Source of the DNA: Scatavimonas merdigallinarum
GTDB taxonomy: Bacteria; Bacillota; Clostridia; Oscillospirales; Acutalibacteraceae
Direction of reading: 5' to 3'
Assembly (NCBI GenBank): GCA_018713055.1
Contig: DVFW01000004.1
Location: 1-57,392 of the forward strand
Length of the DNA stretch: 57,392 nt
The notes below the pieces were generated by a model. The model was not told the DNA's origin. It worked only from the letters and a program-made list of their open reading frames with translations, and ran no database searches. Below, piece by piece: positions 16,431 to 24,663 of the stretch. The number at the start of each line of letters is the position of its first letter. Position 1 is the first letter of the stretch. Made by a program: the position numbers and the translations under genes.

Positions 16431-17333
16431 ATGGTAAAAGTGCTTTTTACAGTGGAAAGGTATAAGTCGCAAAGATTTGATGTGCAGTATACAGACCTGT
16501 ACGCCTTTCTTTCAACTGTTGCAGACAAAGGATATAATGAGCATTTCCACTGGGGCCGTTTTGAATGGATGATGGCACACCCGCTGCTGGATGTGGATTC
16601 GCTTGATCAAATTGCAATTTTCAGAGATCCCTCTTGCCGCATAGTTGGCCTGCTTACTTATGATACGCAATATGCAGATCGTTTCTATTTTATATATGCC
16701 TGTGAAGACAATAAATTACTGGAAATCATGCTGGACGTCACTGCCGCAAACTGCAAATGCAGTGAAAAAATGGTAATAAAAGCAAATTCCGAAGACGAGC
16801 GTTTGACAAAAATACTCACCAGGCGCCATTTTATTGATAAAGGCGTGGAAGAAAACGTTCTGCAAATAGATTTACAGACAGATCTGCATTATCAGCTTCC
16901 CCCAAAATATTTTTTAAGCGCTTCCGATTTTACAGTTGACCAATGGAAATATCAGTTGCTTCTCCATAAGGGGTTTGGACATACAGGGCTTCCAGGAAAA
17001 AGCAAACAGCAGGTTTTTGAATGCGCGCCGCATTGTAACCGCTTTTTGCAGGTTTTTGCAATGCATGCAGATGAATACTGCGCACATTGTGGAGTTTGGT
17101 ACACAAAAGGCGAAACGGCTTATATAGAACCTGTTGTAACAAGTCCAGAGCACAGGGGGATAGGCTTGGGAAAAGCAGTTGTTTATGAGGCTGTCAGCCG
17201 CGCAAAAAAGCTTGGAGCGAAAAGAGCGGTTGTCTTGTCGGGGCAGGAGTTTTATTTTAAAATTGGCTTTGCAGTATCGTCTGCATTTCACCGATGGGAG
17301 AGCAGCCGGCTATATCGGACGAATGATGGATAA
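16431..17333 (+). CDS. GNAT-family N-acetyltransferase
   Basis: A 300-residue protein. The C-terminal part holds the acetyl-CoA motif VTSPEHRGIGLGKAVV (~236-251) followed by the helix and the KLGAKRAVVLSG strand of GNAT enzymes. The N-terminal half (residues ~1-160) looks like a second, degenerate GNAT-like domain (IAIFRDPSCRIVGLLTYDTQ). The substrate is unknown. A GCGAGGA ribosome site precedes the ATG closely. It has its own promoter, so it is probably a single-gene unit. Confidence 0.8.
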   Translation: MVKVLFTVERYKSQRFDVQYTDLYAFLSTVADKGYNEHFHWGRFEWMMAHPLLDVDSLDQIAIFRDPSCRIVGLLTYDTQYADRFYFIYACEDNKLLEIMLDVTAANCKCSEKMVIKANSEDERLTKILTRRHFIDKGVEENVLQIDLQTDLHYQLPPKYFLSASDFTVDQWKYQLLLHKGFGHTGLPGKSKQQVFECAPHCNRFLQVFAMHADEYCAHCGVWYTKGETAYIEPVVTSPEHRGIGLGKAVVYEAVSRAKKLGAKRAVVLSGQEFYFKIGFAVSSAFHRWESSRLYRTNDG

Positions 17334-17431
17334 AAATTGCGCATATAAAAAAAGAAGATCAAAGTCAAGGAATATATAAAATTCCTTTTTCGCAAAACAA
17401 TTATACGGATTATATGAAAAAGGTGGTATTT

Positions 17432-17629
17432 ATGGAAGAACTCAAAATAATTATGGAAAAATTTGCTGCGTCGGGCTGGGAGTCCATTGCCATCCCGGCC
17501 CAGCAATGGTTAAACGGAAAGGCTGACCGGGATGCGCTGGTCACTGCTATAAAAATAGCAGATCAGCAATGCGGAAGCTGCGGCTGCGAACTGGATCCTT
17601 TATACAAAAGGGCGTTGGAGCTGCTTTGA
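17432..17629 (+). CDS. small Cys-containing protein, unknown
   Basis: A 65-residue, mainly helical protein that ends with a short Cys cluster, QQCGSCGCELDPLYKRALELL-like (Cys at ~49, 52, 54). The start is placed at the ATG at 17432, with AAAGGTGG 5-6 bases upstream; an in-frame ATG at 17414 lacks a ribosome site. The CxxCxC pattern could bind a metal, but nothing else supports that. It has no close neighbour on which to base a function. Confidence 0.6.
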   Translation: MEELKIIMEKFAASGWESIAIPAQQWLNGKADRDALVTAIKIADQQCGSCGCELDPLYKRALELL

Positions 17630-17890
17630 TGGCTTTTTAGGCGGTGGAAGTTTTCTGTTTTGTACGCATGATCATAAACGCAGTTTTACTTTTTGGCTGC
17701 CGCCAGCGGCTGGCTTTAAAAAAATTTACATGTTTTATAAAAAGCGCGCTATGCTACTAACGGGAAAAATAAATATGGCGGCGTTTTGAAGCTTATCAAT
17801 TAAAGTGGCATAAAATGACGTTTGCCGCCATCCGCAGTCGCGTGCAGGGTATTGTATATTTTTCCGGTATTAATGTGTGGAGGTTTTTTT

Positions 17891-18688
17891 TTGAAGGTTG
17901 GAATCTCTACCGCCTGTCTGTATCCACAGGAAACAGAGGCGGCGCTCGAGCAGTTGTTGGACGCGGGCTTTGATTACTTTGAAATTTTTTTGAATACCAT
18001 CAGCGAGATAGACCCCGTTTATGTCCAAAAATTACGGGAAAAGCTTGTGCAGGGTAATGCTGTATTAAAATCTTTGCACCCTTTTACCTCCGGATATGAG
18101 CCATATTTAATTTTTACAGAATATAAAAGGCGTTTTCGCGATTCACTTGAATTTTATAAACGGTATTTTGAAACGGCACAGTTTCTTGGCGCTGGCGTCC
18201 TTGTTTTGCATGGTGATAAAAAAACGCCGGAAACAGGCATTTCCAATGAAGCGTATTTTGAAAAATTTGGGGAGCTGTCCCTATTGGGGGAACGCTACGG
18301 CGTAACGCTTGCCCAGGAAAATGTAAATCTGTTCCGCAGCCAGAACCCCGGCTTTCTAAAACAAATGCGCACATACTTGGGGGACAGAGCAAAGTTTGTG
18401 TTTGACATCAAGCAGGCTGTGCGTTCCGGCAACGATCCGATGCAGGTCTGTCGCGCAATGGGAGAAGGCCTTGTGCATTTGCATATCAACGACAACAAAA
18501 AGGGCGCGGATTGTCTTTTGCCTGGCTGTGGCGCTATGGATTATTCTGCATTGTTTGCTTTTTTAAAAGAAATTGGCTATCAAGGCGGCTGTATTATTGA
18601 GGTATACAGCAATAATTACAGAAATATCCGGGAACTGGTACAGGCGCGCGATTTTGTCAGACGGGAACTTATGGCTGCCGGATTGTGA
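17891..18688 (+). CDS. sugar phosphate isomerase/epimerase-like TIM-barrel protein
   Basis: A 265-residue protein of the xylose-isomerase-like TIM-barrel (AP endonuclease 2) superfamily. It shows GISTACLYP at the start, GAGVLVLHGDK, GVTLAQENVN, FVFDIKQAVRSG, LVHLHINDN and IIEVYSNN, the strand ends that bring in the metal ligands Glu, Asp, His and Glu. The start is a TTG directly after a run of T bases, with GTGGAGG 7 bases before. The substrate is unknown. Confidence 0.82.
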   Translation: MKVGISTACLYPQETEAALEQLLDAGFDYFEIFLNTISEIDPVYVQKLREKLVQGNAVLKSLHPFTSGYEPYLIFTEYKRRFRDSLEFYKRYFETAQFLGAGVLVLHGDKKTPETGISNEAYFEKFGELSLLGERYGVTLAQENVNLFRSQNPGFLKQMRTYLGDRAKFVFDIKQAVRSGNDPMQVCRAMGEGLVHLHINDNKKGADCLLPGCGAMDYSALFAFLKEIGYQGGCIIEVYSNNYRNIRELVQARDFVRRELMAAGL

Positions 18689-18743
18689 ATATTGCCATAA
18701 AATGTACGAATATCCTTGTAAAATGTGCGTATATTGTTTTTAC

Positions 18744-18773
18744 TTGCTATTTTTTTCCTATATATGGTATAAT
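18744..18773 (+). promoter_or_regulatory. promoter of nrdR
   Basis: TTGCTA (18744-18749), an 18-base spacer and a perfect TATAAT (18768-18773), 78 bases before the nrdR ATG. Confidence 0.5.
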
Positions 18774-18851
18774 TATTTAAATCCCAGGGGGATAACAGGC
18801 GTTATTTAGCTGGAAGATAAAAATGTTCCATATAATGGAAGGAGTCGCTTT

Positions 18852-19307
18852 ATGAAATGTCCGTATTGCAGCTTTGAAGAAAGCAAGGTGATTGATTCTC
18901 GCCCTGCAGACGATGGCGAAAGAATCCGCCGCCGCAGGGAATGTCTCAACTGCGGCAAGCGTTTTACAACGCACGAGGTTATTGAAACAGTTCCAATTAT
19001 TGTAGTCAAACGCGACAAGTCCAGAGAAGTTTTCGACCGCAATAAGCTGACGGCAGGCTTGCTTCGCGCCTGTGAAAAAAGGCCGGTTTCCATAGCAGCC
19101 ATTGAAAGCATGGTGGACGATATTGAAGCCAAGCTGCAAAATTCTCTTGACAGAGAGGTAACCTCCAAGCTGATTGGGGAATATGCAATGGAGCTGCTCA
19201 AAAATGTGGATGAAGTTTCTTATGTGCGTTTTGCATCGGTGTACCGGCAGTTTAAAGATATTAACACTTTCATGGAAGAACTTAATAAGCTTTTAAAAGA
19301 TAAATAA
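18852..19307 (+). CDS. nrdR: transcriptional repressor NrdR
   Basis: A 151-residue protein, the normal size for the family. The zinc ribbon uses Cys3, Cys6, Cys31 and Cys34 (MKCPYC ... CLNCGKRF), and an ATP-cone domain follows (VVKRDKSREVFDRNKL onward). NrdR senses ATP/dATP and represses ribonucleotide reductase genes by binding NrdR boxes. GGAAGGAG lies about 7 bases upstream of the ATG. It is flanked by its own promoter and terminator, so it is a single-gene unit. No reductase gene is in the window. Confidence 0.96.
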   Translation: MKCPYCSFEESKVIDSRPADDGERIRRRRECLNCGKRFTTHEVIETVPIIVVKRDKSREVFDRNKLTAGLLRACEKRPVSIAAIESMVDDIEAKLQNSLDREVTSKLIGEYAMELLKNVDEVSYVRFASVYRQFKDINTFMEELNKLLKDK

Positions 19308-19315
19308 ATTTTTTC

Positions 19316-19343
19316 TGCGCATAGTTTACTATGCGCATTTTTT
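19316..19343 (+). terminator. terminator of nrdR
   Basis: TGCGCATAG and CTATGCGCA form a 9-bp stem with loop TTTA, followed by TTTTTT at 19338-19343. Confidence 0.85.
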
Positions 19344-19371
19344 AATTTTAAAATAAATTTTTATATACTTC

Positions 19372-19400
19372 TTGACAAAAATATATTTTTATGTTAAATT
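19372..19400 (+). promoter_or_regulatory. promoter of the S8 peptidase
   Basis: A perfect TTGACA (19372-19377), a 17-base spacer and TAAATT (19395-19400). It leaves a leader of about 105 bases before the TTG start. Confidence 0.6.
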
Positions 19401-19512
19401 TAAACTGTAAGTTAAGGGGTCTGGAATTGCAATGGTGAGTAAAATTGTGGTAAATTTTAAATGGTTCTGTTTTATATTTCCCATACGTTAAAAAAGAAAG
19501 GGATGATTTATT

Positions 19513-21510
19513 TTGAAACGGGAAATAAAAAAGGGCGTAGCTGTCTTACTTGCCATTGTAACGATAACGGCAATCCTTGCAAATCCACTTTATGCTGCAG
19601 CGGCATCATGGGAAGGCGCTCTGTATAAACTTGACAGTGTTCTTTTGGAAAAATTAGAAACAATGTCGGGCAGCGATTGTGTGGATGTATCTATCTGGCT
19701 GCAGGACATAGATTATGAAGAGGTCGACCAGGAAACGCAACAGGTCTTGCAAGCCGGAGTTTCCCAGGGAAAAGTTTCAGAAAATGTTTTGCAGTTTGCG
19801 ATGCACCAGCAAAATAATACATCAAACGATTTACCGGTATTTGAGAATACCAGTTATTTGGCAACAGAGGATGCAACCGCCTCGCAAGATGTGCAGGTAT
19901 ATATCGAAACAAGGCGTTCTGTAGCCGCCCAGGCGTATGAAGAACAAAATGCCAGCCTTTATCATATGTTGTTTCCGTCAGAAGAATACGGTCTTTTACA
20001 TATACAGGGCCAACAACAGCCCTCGCTGCTCTATATTAGCACCTATGCGCCGAATATTTTGCTTACATTGACAAAGGATGAAATTTATAAAATCATACGG
20101 TATGCATGTGTACAGTCGATCGATTATTTTGATAACGATCTGCCGAGCGTAGATGCTGCGCAGGAACAGGAAATAGAATTGGCAGCAGCTTCTGCAGATC
20201 AGTCGTATTTTAATACGACCGGGATCACATCTATGAAAAACAAAGGCTATACCGGTGCGAATATAAAAATTGGAATGTTTGAATCCGGCGTGCCGATCAC
20301 CACGCAGGGAACCAGTCACCGCCAGGTTTTTGAACATATGCTTGATGAAAACAACGCATCAAATACGCGGTTGCATATTCGTCCGCAGGATGTTGCAAAG
20401 GGCAGCGACCATGCTTCGCTGGTTGCATGCCTGCTGGTTGGAAAAACGTCTTCTTACACGGGCGCCGTGCCGGATGCGCAACTTTATTGTGCGGCTTCTT
20501 CCGCAAATTCAGTATCTGAAACATATGAAGGAATTGAATGGCTGATAGCGCAGGGTGTAAACGTCATCAATTTTAGTTGGATCTATGTCAACACAGGCAA
20601 CAATTCTTATGATGTCTATGCCAAGTGGTTTGACCATCTGGTGTACAATCACTCTGTCAGTATTGTAAACGCTGCTGGAAACGGAACGGTTGAAAACGGT
20701 ACAAAAGTCAATCAAAACCGTGTCGGGCGCAATGCAATGGCATATAATATTATTACAGTTGGTAATTATGATTCCTACCAACAAACGGTTGGTACAAGCA
20801 CGGCATACAATACTGTTGCCACACTTGCCTATAAGCCGGATCTTGTTGCGCCGGGATATAGGTTGGTAACACCTTTAAATGCCAATACGGGGGGCACAAC
20901 GGGAACCTCGCTTTCCGCGCCGCTTGTTACAGGTGCAGTGGCGCAGCTATGTCAGGTTTTTTCTTATTTTAAAACAAAGCCGGTAGCGCTTAAAGCGTTT
21001 TTGCTTGCCGGGGCTGTTAAGACCCAGCAGATGAAGGAGTTTGATACAGACAGCGATTCTTCTAATAATGTCGATTCCCTTTCCGGCTCCTGGCGTATGG
21101 GCCTATGCAGGAAAAACGGCGCAGGTATGCTGAACGCTTTAAACGCGTATACTGTTTTGTATGATAGCAATTACTTCTATTTTCCCAATTTTGGGGCTTC
21201 TAACAATGGATATTCAGAAACAATCCAGGTAACGTCCACTGCCAAACGGCTTCAAATCTGTTTAAATTGGCTGAAGAAAAATACAGTATCCGGGTCTGAC
21301 CATTCCACAGGAACAATAAACGACGCATCTAGGGATACGTATTTATTAGAAATACTTGATCCTGACGGGGAGACAATTTATATGTCTTGGTACAGGTATG
21401 ATACCAAAGAATATATTGCGTTTACACCAAGTCGTACAGGTACGTATACTGTAAAAATTCAAAAATCGGGTACGCAAGGACAGGACGTCACAGTGGCCTG
21501 GTTTCAATAA
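19513..21510 (+). CDS. secreted S8 (subtilisin-like) peptidase with Glu at the Asp position
   Basis: A 665-residue protein. A signal peptide (basic KREIKK, hydrophobic core to ~28, cleavage near AYAAA-type residues 27-31) exports it. A ~200-residue pro-region precedes a subtilisin-type domain: His300 in SDHASLVA, Asn390 in NAAGNG and Ser466 in GTSLSAP. The strand that normally supplies Asp reads IKIGMFESGV, giving Glu257. The C-terminal ~120 residues look like a beta-sandwich (P-domain or pre-peptidase type). It starts at TTG. A dockerin protein follows 17 bases after its stop, so the two are probably co-expressed. Confidence 0.85.
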   Translation: MKREIKKGVAVLLAIVTITAILANPLYAAAASWEGALYKLDSVLLEKLETMSGSDCVDVSIWLQDIDYEEVDQETQQVLQAGVSQGKVSENVLQFAMHQQNNTSNDLPVFENTSYLATEDATASQDVQVYIETRRSVAAQAYEEQNASLYHMLFPSEEYGLLHIQGQQQPSLLYISTYAPNILLTLTKDEIYKIIRYACVQSIDYFDNDLPSVDAAQEQEIELAAASADQSYFNTTGITSMKNKGYTGANIKIGMFESGVPITTQGTSHRQVFEHMLDENNASNTRLHIRPQDVAKGSDHASLVACLLVGKTSSYTGAVPDAQLYCAASSANSVSETYEGIEWLIAQGVNVINFSWIYVNTGNNSYDVYAKWFDHLVYNHSVSIVNAAGNGTVENGTKVNQNRVGRNAMAYNIITVGNYDSYQQTVGTSTAYNTVATLAYKPDLVAPGYRLVTPLNANTGGTTGTSLSAPLVTGAVAQLCQVFSYFKTKPVALKAFLLAGAVKTQQMKEFDTDSDSSNNVDSLSGSWRMGLCRKNGAGMLNALNAYTVLYDSNYFYFPNFGASNNGYSETIQVTSTAKRLQICLNWLKKNTVSGSDHSTGTINDASRDTYLLEILDPDGETIYMSWYRYDTKEYIAFTPSRTGTYTVKIQKSGTQGQDVTVAWFQ

Positions 21511-21527
21511 TATGGAAGGGTGATCTT

Positions 21528-22091
21528 ATGAAAAAAATACTGGCTTTTTTAATGGCGCTGATTATGCTGTTTATGCTGGGGGTGATTACCGTTTCGGCCG
21601 ATGTACCACAGGACAGTTCCGTGCCGCAAAAAGTGGTGATTTGTACGCTGGGTGAGTATGAACTTTATTATTATCTCAGTGATATACAACTTCCAATGGA
21701 GGTCACGGAACAGATTGGCAAATACGTATTTTATCGGCCCGATTACAAAGAAGACGCACAATTTTCTTCAAAATTAGGTTTATATGTAGGAAATGCAGAT
21801 CAATACTATTCTCTGGCAGTGGCGTATCAAAACGGCCTGATTGATATAGACGCTGCTGCAAACGCGGTTTCTGCAAGCGACAGTGGAGTTGCCGTATATC
21901 TTGTTGGCGACGTCAATGCAAACAACAAAGTAGATGTTGACGATGTTTTGCAAGTACAAAAACATATTGCAAATATACAAACTGACGCCTCAAGACTCTA
22001 TTTATGTGATTGTAATCAGGATGGAAAAGTAACGACAAAAGATGTATTGATTATGCAAAAAATTGTTGCAAATATGTATGAAATTGTATAA
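21528..22091 (+). CDS. secreted small protein with a C-terminal type-I dockerin
   Basis: A 187-residue protein with a signal peptide (residues 1-24, ending TVSA). A ~95-residue domain without a name follows, then a dockerin (~126-187). Two Ca2+ loops are visible: DVNANNKVDVDD at 128-139 and DCNQDGKVTTKD at 161-172, each followed by a helix (VLQVQKHIA, VLIMQKIVA). Dockerins plug into cohesin domains of scaffold proteins. No cohesin is in this window. It lies 17 bases behind the S8 peptidase, which itself lacks a dockerin. It carries no recognisable catalytic domain, so a substrate-binding or peptidase-helper role is possible. Confidence 0.85.
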   Translation: MKKILAFLMALIMLFMLGVITVSADVPQDSSVPQKVVICTLGEYELYYYLSDIQLPMEVTEQIGKYVFYRPDYKEDAQFSSKLGLYVGNADQYYSLAVAYQNGLIDIDAAANAVSASDSGVAVYLVGDVNANNKVDVDDVLQVQKHIANIQTDASRLYLCDCNQDGKVTTKDVLIMQKIVANMYEIV

Positions 22092-22153
22092 TAGCTAATG
22101 CAAGGGACAAAATAAAATCTCTGCTTATTGCAGTATGCGTCAATATTCAAGCG

Positions 22154-22190
22154 CAGTGCAGTTCACAATATGTGGCTGCACTGTTTCTTT
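22154..22190 (+). terminator. terminator after the dockerin gene
   Basis: CAGTGCAG and CTGCACTG pair (8 bp, 14-base loop) with TTTCTTT following. Confidence 0.65.
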
Positions 22191-22281
22191 ATAAGGTGTT
22201 TTTGCCGCCTTTTACCAAATAAAATTGGAATCGTTCAATTTGCCAGAACCTATTTGTGACAAAAACGTAATGCAAAACAAG

Positions 22282-22310
22282 TTGAAAAGCACCCGCTTTT
22301 CGTGTATAAT
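22282..22310 (+). promoter_or_regulatory. promoter of the sugar transferase gene
   Basis: TTGAAA (22282-22287), a 17-base spacer and a perfect TATAAT (22305-22310). It rules out the upstream ATG at 22302 as the start. Confidence 0.7.
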
Positions 22311-22361
22311 TTTACCGCATCAACACTTTTAGATATAGAATATTGTGTTCCGGAGGAAAAA

Positions 22362-23045
22362 ATGTTTTTATCCAAGTGGGAGAATTTACCTGCATATATG
22401 CAAAATGAAAAAGTAAGGGTCTATTACAATATTTTGGAAAAGAAAAAGAAAAGCCTTGTAGCAAAAAGAGTCCTGGATATCGTTGTGTCATCTGTGCTGA
22501 TTGTATTGCTGCTGGCGCCAATGTGTGTAATTGCCGCAGTTGTAAAATGCGGCTCAAAGGGGCCGGTGCTCTTTCAGCAGAAAAGAATCACAACCAACGG
22601 CCGTCCGTTTAAGATTTTAAAATTTCGGACAATGGTGCAAAATGCAGAGGCGCTTGGCGGACAAATTACCCAGACCGATGATGCCCGCATTACGAAAAAC
22701 GGAAAGTTTTTGCGTAAGTACCGTTTAGATGAGTTGCCGCAGATTTTTAATGTGTTTCTCGGAAGCATGTCTCTGGTGGGGACAAGGCCGGAGGTGCCTA
22801 AATATGTAGAGCGCTACAGCGACGAAATGTATGCTACTTTATTAATGCCGGCAGGCGTTACGTCGCTTGCCAGCATTACGTATCGCGACGAAGACGACTT
22901 GTTTAAAAATCCAAAAGATATAGATAAAAACTATATGGAGGTTGTTCTGCCGAAAAAAATGGTTATGAATCTGGAGTACATAAAACAATTCCATTTTTTA
23001 TATGATCTTAAAATTATGTTCAAAACCATTGCCGACGTTTTTTGA
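22362..23045 (+). CDS. undecaprenyl-phosphate sugar-phosphate transferase
   Basis: A 227-residue member of the bacterial sugar transferase (WcaJ/RfbP-like, small PglC-type) family. It moves a sugar phosphate from a nucleotide sugar to undecaprenyl phosphate, the first step of surface polysaccharide assembly. One membrane helix (KRVLDIVVSSVLIVLLLAPM) precedes the family core FKILKFRTM, RLDELPQIFNVFLGSMS and LVGTRPEVP. I start at 22362, with GGAGGA 5-6 bases upstream. The downstream gene is an O-antigen-ligase-type membrane protein, so the two may share a pathway. Confidence 0.9.
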   Translation: MFLSKWENLPAYMQNEKVRVYYNILEKKKKSLVAKRVLDIVVSSVLIVLLLAPMCVIAAVVKCGSKGPVLFQQKRITTNGRPFKILKFRTMVQNAEALGGQITQTDDARITKNGKFLRKYRLDELPQIFNVFLGSMSLVGTRPEVPKYVERYSDEMYATLLMPAGVTSLASITYRDEDDLFKNPKDIDKNYMEVVLPKKMVMNLEYIKQFHFLYDLKIMFKTIADVF

Positions 23046-23080
23046 GGCGTTGGTTTTAGACATTTAGAGGAGAATATTTT

Positions 23081-24583
23081 ATGGCTTCTGTCCGTATCAA
23101 CCGCTTGAAAAAAATTTTTTTAAACATTTCAGCGTTTCGTCTGGTCTATATATTTACCCTGTTTCTTTGCTCTGTCGCAGTAATTGAACCTGCCGCCGTA
23201 GCAGCGAAATATGTATGGATGTTTTGGGCTGGCTATATTTTTTATTTTTACTACCTTAAAAACAGGCGAATCTTGCAGGTGAAGTATTGCAGATGGCTGT
23301 TTCTGTTTCTGGTCAGCACCTTTATAACGGCGTTGATTCATGTGGCTGATAATTTTTGGGAAAACATGCTGATGCTTGCGCATGTGGTAATTTGTTTCTT
23401 TATTTTTTACGGGATGCATACAGAGAAAAATAAAAAACGTGTGCGTCTGGAGCTTTTTTGGTTTTGCAAAATAATGGTGGTTGTCACCACGCTTTTGGCG
23501 ATAGTTGGTATCCCGTTTGTTCTGTTTAATCTGTATGGTGAGTTTATGGGGTATTCCCTTATCGTTTTTGAAAATCGTTTTACTGGTCTGTACACAAACC
23601 CGAATTTACTCGGTTTTTCCAGTGTGGTTGCCATTGCCTGTTGCCACATGCTTACCAGAAAAAAATTTCTGAAAAGCATTCATAAAAAACCACAAAGTAA
23701 AACACTGCTCATTTTATGCTTTGTATGTAATCTGCTAGCCTTATTTTTATCTGATTCCAATTCATCGCTTATTTTACTTGTGTTTTATGTCATCTTCCTT
23801 GTCTGCTATAAAATTTTTAAATGGCAGCAGACGCTTTCGTTTAAACAGGCTGCAGCAAAAATGGGGAAAATGTTTCTTGCGTGCACAGGAATTGCGCTTG
23901 TTCTGTTTGCCTCCAGAGAATTATTACAACTGGGTGCATCCGGGATTACGGCGCTTACAACGTCCCAACTTGCTGTAATTGATAAAGAAGCCTTGCCGGA
24001 GCAGGCACAGGACAAGCAACCTGTTTCCTTTACACATTTAAACGAAAATATTGACAGCGGGCGCATACGCCTGTTTACGGAATCGGCTGTTTTAATCGGT
24101 AACTATCCCTTGTTTGGGATCGGTAAGGCAAACCTGGTCCCATATGGGGAACGCTATATTGAAGGCGGTCTGCATTTTTCAGATCTGCACAATGGCTATT
24201 TAACAATTCTTGTCTGCGCGGGAATTGTTGGGTTTGTAATTTTTGTATCTTTTGCTTTGCATGTTGCGCGCCATATTGTAAAAAGCCTTTTTCTTGAAAA
24301 AAAGGACCTCAGACAAACGGTTTTTCCCGCACTGTTTGCTTTTATATGCGCTTACTGCGCGTATGCGATTTTGGAAAAAACGCTTTTATATGAGCAGACA
24401 TTTATGGTTGTTGTTTTCTGGCTTTTCCTTGGTTATACAAGTTGTTATATGCTCAAGTATGATCATCTGGAACAGAAGATTGTTTTAGACCTCTTTGGAA
24501 GAAAAGAATCGGCGCAGGCAGACCTTTTTGATACTCCTACGGAGGAAGAGAATTCAGAAGAGGAGCCAGAAGATCGGTTGTAA
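23081..24583 (+). CDS. O-antigen ligase / polymerase family membrane protein
   Basis: A 500-residue protein with about ten membrane helices, a large extracytoplasmic loop (~280-350) and the signature region LHNGYLTILVCAGIVGFVIFV of the Wzy_C/WaaL family. These enzymes link or polymerise undecaprenyl-linked glycans. The C-terminal tail is strongly acidic (EEENSEEEPEDRL). It lies 35 bases behind the sugar-phosphate transferase with a GAGGAGA ribosome site. Its role in making a cell-surface glycan is inferred from this pairing. Confidence 0.82.
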   Translation: MASVRINRLKKIFLNISAFRLVYIFTLFLCSVAVIEPAAVAAKYVWMFWAGYIFYFYYLKNRRILQVKYCRWLFLFLVSTFITALIHVADNFWENMLMLAHVVICFFIFYGMHTEKNKKRVRLELFWFCKIMVVVTTLLAIVGIPFVLFNLYGEFMGYSLIVFENRFTGLYTNPNLLGFSSVVAIACCHMLTRKKFLKSIHKKPQSKTLLILCFVCNLLALFLSDSNSSLILLVFYVIFLVCYKIFKWQQTLSFKQAAAKMGKMFLACTGIALVLFASRELLQLGASGITALTTSQLAVIDKEALPEQAQDKQPVSFTHLNENIDSGRIRLFTESAVLIGNYPLFGIGKANLVPYGERYIEGGLHFSDLHNGYLTILVCAGIVGFVIFVSFALHVARHIVKSLFLEKKDLRQTVFPALFAFICAYCAYAILEKTLLYEQTFMVVVFWLFLGYTSCYMLKYDHLEQKIVLDLFGRKESAQADLFDTPTEEENSEEEPEDRL

Positions 24584-24603
24584 AAAGAAAAAAGTTAGGT
24601 TAT

Positions 24604-24637
24604 AATATCCTCATACACTATGAGGATATTTTATTTT
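24604..24637 (+). terminator. terminator before nadE
   Basis: AATATCCTCATA and TATGAGGATATT form a perfect 12-bp stem with a CAC loop, followed by TTATTTTGTT. Confidence 0.7.
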
Positions 24638-24663
24638 GTTGTAATATAAGGGGATTAGGGGCT

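Noticed and set aside
17630..17890. GC-rich inverted repeats (GCCAG-CGG-CTGGC; ATGGCGGC with GCCGCCAT about 40 bases apart) as an RNA gene or riboswitch
   Set aside because: Stems are short or far apart and no known class pattern is visible; no claim made.
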